Source of the DNA: an uncultured Caryophanales bacterium
GTDB taxonomy: Bacteria > Bacillota_I > Bacilli_A > RFN20 > CAG-826
DNA length: 64,000 bases
Direction of reading: 5' to 3'
NCBI GenBank assembly: GCA_905197045.1
Contig: CAJJXG010000003.1
Location: 41,218 to 105,217, forward strand
The position numbers and the translations under genes are program-made. Position 1 is the stretch's first letter; each line of letters opens with the position of its first letter. This document shows, in pieces, positions 35,961-42,533 of the stretch. The notes beneath the pieces were generated by a model. That model was not told the DNA's origin. It searched no databases and saw only the letters and a program-made list of their open reading frames with translations.

Positions 35961-36398
35961 CTAATACTTTCTTGCAGTCTCTAAATATTCTTCAACTAAC
36001 ATTCCAGGAATCAAAGGTTTAATTATTTCTTTGACAAGTAAATTGGATGAGACATATTTATTTCCAAGTAGATTCTTTAAATAATTCTTAAATAGATTAA
36101 CAAAATCATTAATACAAGTTTCAAATTTATCATAGCAATTTTCGCCAAACACAATTGGCGATGTATTATCAGGACATTCACACCATTTGTTATTCCATTT
36201 AGCAAACACTTGAGTATGCGTTTTATGAAAATCATTAGAAAGATATTCAAAAAATATATATTTACATTCAACATTATTTGTTTGGCACCATAAACGAATA
36301 AGCTCAGCAACATCGAAGCACCAACCGCAATTGTTCGCAACTACTTGATCAGGAGAGGAAAAAACATAGGGTTCACGGGGAAACCATCTATTTTTCAA
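35961..36398 (-). CDS. Transglutaminase-like superfamily protein (small, uncertain start)
   Basis: 145 residues. Transglutaminase-fold cysteine triad pattern: N-C-GWCFDVAELIRLWCQ (Cys in WCFDVAEL), H in KTHTQVFAKW, Asp in CECPDN; IFFEYLSNDFHKTH carries the strand before the His. Standalone transglutaminase-like proteins of this size are known as peptidases or cell-wall-associated enzymes. The start at 36398 is a TTG with no ribosome binding site; the frame reaches back only to a TAA a few codons upstream, with no ATG, so the gene may be 5'-truncated. Confidence 0.6.
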   Translation of the reverse strand: MKNRWFPREPYVFSSPDQVVANNCGWCFDVAELIRLWCQTNNVECKYIFFEYLSNDFHKTHTQVFAKWNNKWCECPDNTSPIVFGENCYDKFETCINDFVNLFKNYLKNLLGNKYVSSNLLVKEIIKPLIPGMLVEEYLETARKY

Positions 36399-36836
36399 AA
36401 ACGTAATAATATTTTTGGATTAATCTTAATATTTCTTAATAAATTTTAATATTTCATTGATTTTTAGTGTTTCGAATTAAAAAGATACAAAAATCAACAA
36501 ACTATCTACTTATTCATTTTTATCTAATGTTTACGTTGAAAACTACTCATCCTTAAATAGGCATTAAAAAATAATCATTTGGATAATCAAGAATATATAA
36601 TCACCTTTATTCTCTATATTTAGATATCATATTTATTGTAGTAAGTTTATTATTTTCGTAAAGTTTCGCAATAGCATCTTTAAATAAAAATAACAAAATA
36701 ATCAAAATTTGCGGCTTTTTAATTATAATTTAAGTAATTTTATGTAAAATCTTCATAAAATAAGAACGTATAAATACAAAATGATGAAATATATAGACAT
36801 TAATAGAACTCAAAAATTGCACTATATAAACCCGCC
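36399..36836. other. AT-rich region, nothing identified
   Basis: About 440 bases between the transglutaminase-like and Fic genes; contains one copy of the recurrent motif near 36705 (AAATTTGCGGCTTTTT). No gene or clear hairpin seen. Confidence 0.35.
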
Positions 36837-38096
36837 TCAGATTTTTTCTAATCTATAAGGTAACATATCAATATTTATTTCGAAAAGTTTAACTTTTGAT
36901 TTTGCTTCACTTGCAGTTAAAAGTCCATAATCAGTAAACTCATTTAAAATCTTAAAAGCGCCTTGCTTAGTAATATCGTTTTTTATCCAAGAAGTAAAAT
37001 CTTTATAAGTAAACTTGCCTTTTGAATTGACCATTATCTTCTTTAAATGTACTTTTTCGTTTTCTGTTAAAACAATATTTTTGTTTTTAAGTATTGTGTC
37101 TGCGTATTCAACATTTTTATAGCAATTAGTTTGATTGACTAAAATTTTAAAGATATAGATCAAAAAATAAGTTAAATCATTATTTGAGTCTCTCGTGTTT
37201 CTAAGAGCTTGATAATATTTGTTTTTTGTATCATCAATTGCTTCTGATAGAACAGGGACCATTAAAGAATTTGCTAATAAGCTTATCCAAAACGAAACCA
37301 TTCTTGCTGTTCTCCCATTATAATCAAAGTAAGGATGAATATATACTATATAAAAATGAGCAATATTAGGCAAAACTACATTAGTCATACTATCGCCTTT
37401 AGATATTTCATTATTTACATACTCAAAAAGTGAGCCCATACAACTTTCGATTTTATCATGAGGACAACCGTTATAACTATCTACTTCAACTTCATCGTAT
37501 CTATAGTACTCGCCTGACCTTAAGTTATAATCATCTTCTAAACATCCTTCGCTAAGAATACAATATAGTTTAAATAAATTTTCTTTGTTAAATGTTGGCT
37601 TAGTCAAAACAAAATCAACTGCTTTAACCATATTTTTTATAATATGATCATTTAGGTTTTGAGGTTGAATTTTTTCTCTTGTAAGTTCGTCAATCCTTTT
37701 TCTTGTTGAATTTACTGCCTCAATAGACAATGTTCCTTCAATTTCAGAATAAATTCTAGAGCGTATTATTTCACTTTGATATCGAGTTGCAATCAAACTA
37801 TTGTGCTTTTCGAAATCATGAGATATAGAATTTAAATAAAGTTGAAAATAGTCTAATAATTCTCTGCAATTAAAGTAAAATATGTTTTTTCCATCAAAAG
37901 TATTAAGTTTAATATCTTTTCGAAGTTGATTAAAATTTATTGCTTCGTTTTTTTTATAAGTCAGAAAATTATTAAATTCTTCTACAGAAAAATTGAATCC
38001 ATACCTTTGATTGTATAAGATGTCACTTTTCTCTAAATATTTTTCATGAATCATATAATTTAATAAAGATTCAAATTTTTCTAATTTGTCAACCAT
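36837..38096 (-). CDS. Fic family protein (AMPylator-type, variant motif)
   Basis: 419 residues. The Fic loop is H254-P-Y-F-D258-Y-N-G261-R-T-A-R265, so the usual HxFx(D/E)GNGRxxR has Tyr in place of the first Gly. An inhibitory-helix-like stretch (YSEIEGT, about 116-122, with E120-G) precedes it, matching the class II arrangement but lacking the usual Ser/Thr four residues before the Glu. A winged-helix-like C terminus (KFTYKDFTSWIKNDITKQGAFKILNEFTDYGLL) suggests DNA binding. No Shine-Dalgarno is evident. The promoter carries three TTGTAAAC sites. Confidence 0.85.
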   Translation of the reverse strand: MVDKLEKFESLLNYMIHEKYLEKSDILYNQRYGFNFSVEEFNNFLTYKKNEAINFNQLRKDIKLNTFDGKNIFYFNCRELLDYFQLYLNSISHDFEKHNSLIATRYQSEIIRSRIYSEIEGTLSIEAVNSTRKRIDELTREKIQPQNLNDHIIKNMVKAVDFVLTKPTFNKENLFKLYCILSEGCLEDDYNLRSGEYYRYDEVEVDSYNGCPHDKIESCMGSLFEYVNNEISKGDSMTNVVLPNIAHFYIVYIHPYFDYNGRTARMVSFWISLLANSLMVPVLSEAIDDTKNKYYQALRNTRDSNNDLTYFLIYIFKILVNQTNCYKNVEYADTILKNKNIVLTENEKVHLKKIMVNSKGKFTYKDFTSWIKNDITKQGAFKILNEFTDYGLLTASEAKSKVKLFEINIDMLPYRLEKI

Positions 38097-38097
38097 A

Positions 38098-38151
38098 TTG
38101 TAAACCTATTAATTTTCATTTATTATATAAGTTGTAAACAACATTGTAAAC
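38098..38151 (-). promoter_or_regulatory. Fic promoter with three TTGTAAAC repeats
   Basis: TTGTAAAC occurs at 38098-38105 (abutting the start codon), 38132-38139 (within the palindrome GTTGTAAACAAC) and 38144-38151. Promoter on the minus strand: -35 TTTACA (38145-38150), 17 bases, -10 TATAAT (38122-38127). Sites cover -35, spacer and leader, as for a repressor operator. Confidence 0.7.
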
Positions 38152-38185
38152 TAAATTATAAATTAATATTACTATTTAATATTCA

Positions 38186-38339
38186 ACTAGCATTCCATAT
38201 AAGCTATTATCTATATCCATAATCTCAGCCTTACCACTATTAATTTCCATAAATACTTCTCCAGCTATATAGAAGTTAGAGAAGATATCTTCTAATAATA
38301 TGTAATAAGAAAATGCCGTTACATCAAATTTATAAATTC
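38186..38339 (-). pseudogene. 3' remnant of an unrecognised gene next to IS607
   Basis: Minus-strand frame downstream of tnpB reads FDVTAFSYYILLEDIFSNFY then IAGEVFMEINSGKAEIMDID and ends in TAA after LYGMLVEY. It is protein-like with no start of its own; the frame runs back into the TnpB end. No 5' half was found upstream of the element. Probably the tail of a gene cut by the IS, but it could partly be the guide-RNA (omega/reRNA) region of the element. Confidence 0.4.
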
Positions 38340-39605
38340 TTATAAATAACTATAAAAATTATATTGATTTCTTGTTTCAACCTTACTGGTTGTTAAATGA
38401 TTTACATAAAAATCATTTTCCAGAGCCGTTAAGTCCGCAAGCGTAAATTCGGCAGTAACTCTACCTATTTTTTCAATTAAATAATTATATAAGTTAGTGG
38501 CGGCATTAAAATCGCGGTCAATTGTTACTTCGCAATACTCACAATTAAATTCTCGATTACTTAATTCTATTCGCGAATTATAAGCACCACAACATGAACA
38601 AGTTTTGGTACTAGGAAAAAATCTATCCGCCAACAGAAAATGTTTTCCTACCATATTACATTTTTCTTCCAACTTTTTTCTTAACATATAAAAAGAAACT
38701 TCGCTTATTGCTTTAGCTAAATGATGGTTTTTAAGTAGTCCTTTTACGTTTAAATCTTCCATACAAATATAATCAAAATTTTTAACAATTAGCGACGTCA
38801 CTTTTTCAATAAAATCTTTTTTCATGTTGAAAACGCGTAAGTATTGTTTTTGTAAACGAAACGAAGCTTTTAAATAATTCTTAGACTTCTTAGTAGTGTC
38901 ACCCTTGGTTCTTGGATGGACTTTTCTATCAAGCTGTCTAGAAAATTTAATAAGCTTTTTACTTTCCTTTTTAATCAACTTTGGCATATGTAAATTAATT
39001 GGTACAGAAAGCGTTAAAGTTGATTTAATGCCTAAATCAATTCCAACTGCTTTTTTAGTCAAATTTGCGAGTTTTGCTTTTGACTTCATTAATTCCTCTT
39101 CAGACATTTCAAAAGTAAAAGAAACAAAATACAAGGAATAAATACGCGAAATTGTGCAAGATAAAATTTTAGCGTTATATTTTAATTTTTCTGTTAATTT
39201 AAGTGGTTTGTCAAGTAAAGGAATTTTTAAATATTGTTTATTTGAGTTAGGTTTTGTGAGAATTTTAATCTGATCGCCACCTATATAAAAACTTTCATGA
39301 TTTGATTTCTTTTTAAAAGGAAGTTTAATTGGCCTACCCTTTTTTCTATTTTTCCAAGCGTCTTTTATTGCTATATTTAAATTCAAAAAAGGTTGTTGAG
39401 TAGCATACTTTGTCACTTCATAAACAAAAGGAAATTGACTTGCTTTTAAAGCATTAAATTCCTTTTTTAAATCGTATCCATTTTTAAAAACACCTTCGCT
39501 AAGATTTTTGTTGTATTGTTCAGCGCCCCAATTATAAGCAAAGCGTTTACAGCCAAAACATTTTGCAAAGTACGTTTTTTGAAAATTATTCGGATTTAAT
39601 TTCAT
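38340..39605 (-). CDS. tnpB: TnpB RNA-guided endonuclease (IS607)
   Basis: About 421 residues from ATG 39605 (a TTG 7 codons upstream, at 39626, is less likely). RuvC residues are present: GID190LG (motif I), E283 in CMEDLNVKGL (motif II) and the DRD of TIDRDFNAATN (363-365, motif III). The zinc ribbon is C336/C339 and C355/C358 (TCSCCG, NCEYC). The N terminus lacks the first strand before KLNPNNFQ but the size is normal. With all active-site residues in place it is likely an active omega-RNA-guided nuclease that cuts the target and promotes retention of the element. Overlaps tnpA by 20 bases. Confidence 0.92.
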   Translation of the reverse strand: MKLNPNNFQKTYFAKCFGCKRFAYNWGAEQYNKNLSEGVFKNGYDLKKEFNALKASQFPFVYEVTKYATQQPFLNLNIAIKDAWKNRKKGRPIKLPFKKKSNHESFYIGGDQIKILTKPNSNKQYLKIPLLDKPLKLTEKLKYNAKILSCTISRIYSLYFVSFTFEMSEEELMKSKAKLANLTKKAVGIDLGIKSTLTLSVPINLHMPKLIKKESKKLIKFSRQLDRKVHPRTKGDTTKKSKNYLKASFRLQKQYLRVFNMKKDFIEKVTSLIVKNFDYICMEDLNVKGLLKNHHLAKAISEVSFYMLRKKLEEKCNMVGKHFLLADRFFPSTKTCSCCGAYNSRIELSNREFNCEYCEVTIDRDFNAATNLYNYLIEKIGRVTAEFTLADLTALENDFYVNHLTTSKVETRNQYNFYSYL

Positions 39606-40257
39606 TTTCTGCGAGATCTGTTTCAACTACCTTCTCCAAGTCATTAATAAGTTTTTTATTCTTTTTGCTTCGACTACCATATAATCGTGCTGAAAAAACA
39701 GTAATTATTTCTAAAACATCTTTAGCCAATTCTTCTTCAAATGATGGTGGTTCTTCGCCCTGATTAATTATGATAACTTCAACATTTTTTGCTTCACATA
39801 TAGAAAACACTAATTCAGCTCCAAAACGTAAAAGCCTATCTTTATGTGTAAGAATTAATCTTTGAACTTGATTATCTAAAATTAAATCAATAAGTCTAGT
39901 AAGTCCTTTCTTATAATAATTCATTCCAGAGCCAATATCTTGTATAACTTCATATTTATAGCCATGTTTTGTGCAATAAAGCTCCAATAGTTGTACTTGT
40001 CTATTTAAATCTTGTTTTTGGTCGTGCGAAGAAACACGAGCATAAGCAATAGTTTTTAGATCATCTTTAGTGAAAATAATATTTCTATTAATATTTCTTA
40101 ACGATTCTACTCTATAGCGTCTTGCTTTTCCTTTTGTAAGCTCATCTGGTTTTAATAGTCCTTTTTTATCCCAATTTCGAAGCGTTGTCGTCGTGACACC
40201 TAAAATTCTTGCCGCTTCACTTATGTTAACTAATTTACTCATAATTAGTTTTAACAT
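39586..40257 (-). CDS. tnpA: IS607 TnpA serine recombinase
   Basis: 223 residues. MerR-like HTH (NISEAARILGVTTTTLRNWDKKG, 11-33) for end recognition, then the serine-recombinase domain with S76 in YARVSSHDQKQDL as nucleophile and the RLTR-like stretch RLILTHKDRLLRFGAEL. Catalyses transposition with no fixed target. Alternative start ATG 40242 is possible. No strong ribosome binding site is seen. Confidence 0.95.
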   Translation of the reverse strand: MLKLIMSKLVNISEAARILGVTTTTLRNWDKKGLLKPDELTKGKARRYRVESLRNINRNIIFTKDDLKTIAYARVSSHDQKQDLNRQVQLLELYCTKHGYKYEVIQDIGSGMNYYKKGLTRLIDLILDNQVQRLILTHKDRLLRFGAELVFSICEAKNVEVIIINQGEEPPSFEEELAKDVLEIITVFSARLYGSRSKKNKKLINDLEKVVETDLAENEIKSE

Positions 40258-40319
40258 AATTTATATAAAAATAAATAAATTTTTATAATTTTTTACAAAA
40301 AATATTTATCAGTTATTAA

Positions 40320-40387
40320 CCCAATTTCTCGGACAAATATCTTTCATTTTGAGACCATTGCTTTGTATCAAAATGTTAGTACAAATA
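40320..40387 (-). repeat. Dispersed intergenic repeat, copy 4 (one half)
   Basis: Shares CCAATTTCTCGGACAAATATC and CTTTGTATCAAAATGTTAGT with copies at 26331 and 30838. It abuts the CCA end of tRNA-Leu and lies just beyond the IS607 tnpA start. Confidence 0.65.
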
Positions 40388-40476
40388 TGGTGGCGCAAAG
40401 AAGACTCGAACTTCCACGAACTTTTCAGTTCATCGGCTTCTGAGACCGATACGGCTACCGATTACGTCATTGCGCC
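40388..40476 (-). tRNA. tRNA-Leu (anticodon CAG)
   Basis: 89 nt including an encoded CCA. Acceptor arms GGCGCAA and TTGCGCC pair perfectly; anticodon stem TCGGT/GCCGA has loop CTCAGAA, giving anticodon CAG; a long variable arm (class II) and T arm GGAAG-TTCGAGT-CTTCT are visible. Reads CUG. It overlaps the upstream part of an open frame that runs into the sirtuin gene, so that frame's first ATG at 40349 is not a start. Confidence 0.95.
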
Positions 40477-40518
40477 ATTGCTAAAATTATGCCACTATCA
40501 AGTTAATTTTAAAATAAC

Positions 40519-40524
40519 TATAAT
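40519..40524 (+). promoter_or_regulatory. -10 box of the sirtuin gene, leaderless arrangement
   Basis: TATAAT lies 7 bases before ATG 40532. The -35 is poor (TATCAA or nearby). No ribosome binding site is present in the remaining leader. Confidence 0.5.
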
Positions 40525-40531
40525 TTTAGAT

Positions 40532-41272
40532 ATGGATCAAAATGAATTAACTAAGATTAATGAACTTCAAAAATTAATCGACGAAGCTAAAAATATCGTT
40601 TTCTTTGGTGGCGCTGGAGTTTCAACAGAAAGCGGAATACCAGATTTTCGAAGCGAAAAAGGTTTATATAAACTCAAAAGTAAATATGATAAACCATATG
40701 AAGAAATGCTCTCGCACTCCTATTTCATAAATCACGTCGATACTTTTTTTGAATTTTACCGTGAATTTATGATTAATCAAGATGCTTTACCTAATATAAC
40801 TCACAAATATTTAGCAGATAAAGAAAAGAATGGCAAACATATCACGATAATTACTCAAAATATCGATGGACTTCATCAAAAAGCGGGTAGCAAAAATGTA
40901 GTCGAACTTCATGGCTCAATTCATAGAAACTATTGCACTAATTGTGGTAGATTCTATAATCTTGATGAGTTTTTAAACCTTGCACCTAACGAACGCTGTC
41001 CTAAATGTAATGGAATCATTAAACCAGATGTTGTTTTATATGAAGAACCATTAAATGATATGACAATTACTAAAGCTCTTATTGCTCTTCAAGAAGCTGA
41101 TTTATTAATAATTGCTGGAACTTCATTAAATGTCTATCCTGCAAACGGATTAATTAGATACTTTTATGGAGATAATATTGTAATCATCAATAAAAGTGAA
41201 TTACATATAGTACGTAAAGTAAAATTAATTTTTAATGACAATATCGGTAGCGTATTTTCAAAACTAAAATAA
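40532..41272 (+). CDS. cobB: SIR2-family NAD-dependent protein deacylase (sirtuin)
   Basis: 246 residues. NAD-binding GAGVSTESGIPDFR (27-40), TQNIDGLHQ (108-116), catalytic H127 in ELHGSIH, zinc ribbon C135/C138 and C156/C159, and GTSLNVYP (196-203). All parts of a CobB-type deacylase are present. The start is ATG 40532, because a frame running from upstream includes the tRNA. Likely deacetylates or desuccinylates metabolic enzymes. Monocistronic, with its own terminator. Confidence 0.95.
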   Translation: MDQNELTKINELQKLIDEAKNIVFFGGAGVSTESGIPDFRSEKGLYKLKSKYDKPYEEMLSHSYFINHVDTFFEFYREFMINQDALPNITHKYLADKEKNGKHITIITQNIDGLHQKAGSKNVVELHGSIHRNYCTNCGRFYNLDEFLNLAPNERCPKCNGIIKPDVVLYEEPLNDMTITKALIALQEADLLIIAGTSLNVYPANGLIRYFYGDNIVIINKSELHIVRKVKLIFNDNIGSVFSKLK

Positions 41273-41284
41273 TCTTTATATAAA

Positions 41285-41325
41285 TTAAAAAGGAATATTA
41301 GAGGGAAAATATTCTTTTTAATTTC
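41285..41325 (+). terminator. Terminator after the sirtuin gene
   Basis: TTAAAAAGGAATATT and AATATTCTTTTTAA form a 14-bp stem (one bulge) with a short loop and T-run in the stem's end. Confidence 0.6.
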
Positions 41326-41338
41326 ACTTTTTCCATCT

Positions 41339-41415
41339 TTAAGTAAATAAATTACTTTTCATAATTTACTATCACCTCCTTTAAGGCTTTTTAGCCTTTC
41401 ACTAATATAAAGGAG
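41339..41415 (-). other. Possible small RNA with Shine-Dalgarno-sequestering hairpin and 7-codon ORF
   Basis: On the minus strand AAGGAGGTGAT (41371-41381) is 8 bases before ATG 41362, which opens a 7-codon frame MKSNLFT-stop (41339-41362). The segment CTCCTTTA (41408-41415) can pair with TAAAGGAG (41376-41383), enclosing a hairpin AAGGCT/AGCCTT, so the site would be hidden. A terminator lies 20 bases downstream. No minus-strand gene follows, so the meaning is unclear. Confidence 0.3.
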
Positions 41416-41495
41416 TTTATTTCATAAAATTTAAAATAATTTTTAAAAAAATTAAAAAGATGAAAAATAATGAGGATTTGCAAGAAAATTAAGAA

Positions 41496-41523
41496 AAAAT
41501 CCTGGGAATTATCCAGGAATTTT
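41496..41523 (-). terminator. Terminator of the lysine importer operon (bidirectional)
   Basis: TCCTGG/CCAGGA stem over a 7-base loop; the minus-strand RNA follows it with UUUUUUC. Lies just after the stop at 41530. Confidence 0.85.
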
Positions 41524-41529
41524 TCTTAA

Positions 41530-42531
41530 TTATTTATCAAGTTTTAAGAATTCTCTTAATCTTTCAGTTTTTGGATTTTCGAATATCTCTTTTGGTGAAC
41601 CACTTTCAACTACATAGCCATTTTCCATAAAGACAACTTTATTAGAAACGTTTTTTGCAAAGTTCATTTCGTGAGTTACAACAATCATAGTCATACCTTT
41701 TTCAGCTAAACTTTTCATAACAGCTAAAACTTCATCAACCATTTCCGGATCTAAAGCGCTAGTTGGTTCATCAAATAAAATAATTGAAGGGTTCATAGAT
41801 AAAGTACGGGCAATCGCAACTCTTTGCTTTTGACCTCCACTTAACTCGGAAATTTTATAATTCATACGATCTTGCATATTAACACTTGTTAAATTTTTAA
41901 TAGCAATCTCTTTGGCATCTTCATATTTTCTTTTTAAGACTTTAGTTTGAGCAAGGATACAATTATCTAAAACATTATAATTATTAAAAAGATTAAAGGA
42001 TTGAAATACCATTCCGATATGAGTTCTAATTTCATTAATCTCTTTTTGATTAATTGAAAAAGATGGAGAATTTTTAATCGCTTCTTCATAAGCTTCTTTA
42101 TTGAAATAATCCTTTTTTAAAATTGGATGTTTTCTAACTTCTTTAAACTCTTTTTGAGCTTTTTTACATTTTTCCTTAAATTCTTTGTTATTTTTATCTT
42201 CAATTAACTTATTTTTATAAATTGCATAATTATCTTCTGTTTCAATAAGTCTTTCTTCATATTTTCTTAAATCTTCTTGATAAGATTTATAATCAACAAA
42301 ATCATCTTTACACTTACTAACACTAAAATAAATTTTATCTAAATAAGTTAACTTACCTCTTGTAGGTTCTTCTAAAAGATTTAAACATCTTAAAAAAGTT
42401 GATTTTCCACTACCGCTAGGTCCAATAATTGATATAACATCTCCTTTATTAACCGATAAAGAGATATCTTTTAAAACCTGGGTTGGTCCAAAAAATTTAG
42501 CTAAGTTATCAATTTTTAATAAAGTTTCCAT
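41530..42531 (-). CDS. Amino-acid ABC importer ATPase with inserted coiled-coil segment (lysine importer)
   Basis: 333 residues, about 90 longer than a normal GlnQ/ArtP-type ATPase. Walker A GPSGSGKS (37-44), Q-loop Q177 in MVFQSFNLF, signature LSGGQ (230-234), Walker B ILFDEP (251-256), H-loop H287. The extra residues (about 64-165) sit between the Walker A strand and the Q-loop and are Lys/Glu-rich with heptad-like spacing (KSYQEDLRKYEERLIETEDNY), suggesting a coiled coil. Cognate of the fused receptor-permease gene 2 bases upstream; with the lysine riboswitch this makes it a lysine importer. Confidence 0.9.
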   Translation of the reverse strand: METLLKIDNLAKFFGPTQVLKDISLSVNKGDVISIIGPSGSGKSTFLRCLNLLEEPTRGKLTYLDKIYFSVSKCKDDFVDYKSYQEDLRKYEERLIETEDNYAIYKNKLIEDKNNKEFKEKCKKAQKEFKEVRKHPILKKDYFNKEAYEEAIKNSPSFSINQKEINEIRTHIGMVFQSFNLFNNYNVLDNCILAQTKVLKRKYEDAKEIAIKNLTSVNMQDRMNYKISELSGGQKQRVAIARTLSMNPSIILFDEPTSALDPEMVDEVLAVMKSLAEKGMTMIVVTHEMNFAKNVSNKVVFMENGYVVESGSPKEIFENPKTERLREFLKLDK

Positions 42532-42533
42532 CT

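Larger units (their letters stand above)
38340..40257 (-). mobile_element. IS607-family element (tnpA + tnpB), ends not defined
   Basis: Serine-recombinase gene followed by TnpB with overlapping reading frames, the IS607 layout. IS607 lacks terminal inverted repeats, so no boundary can be read from the sequence; the coordinates given are those of the genes. Both genes appear intact. The guide-RNA and right end should lie just below 38340. Confidence 0.8.

Noticed and set aside
40349..40531. N-terminal extension of the sirtuin reading through the tRNA
   Set aside because: This stretch is tRNA-Leu plus repeat sequence; the conserved sirtuin domain starts at ATG 40532.
41371..41383. ATCACCTCCTTT resembling the 3' end of 16S rRNA
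   Set aside because: Only the anti-Shine-Dalgarno segment matches; no rRNA around it. Better read as a binding site on the opposite strand.
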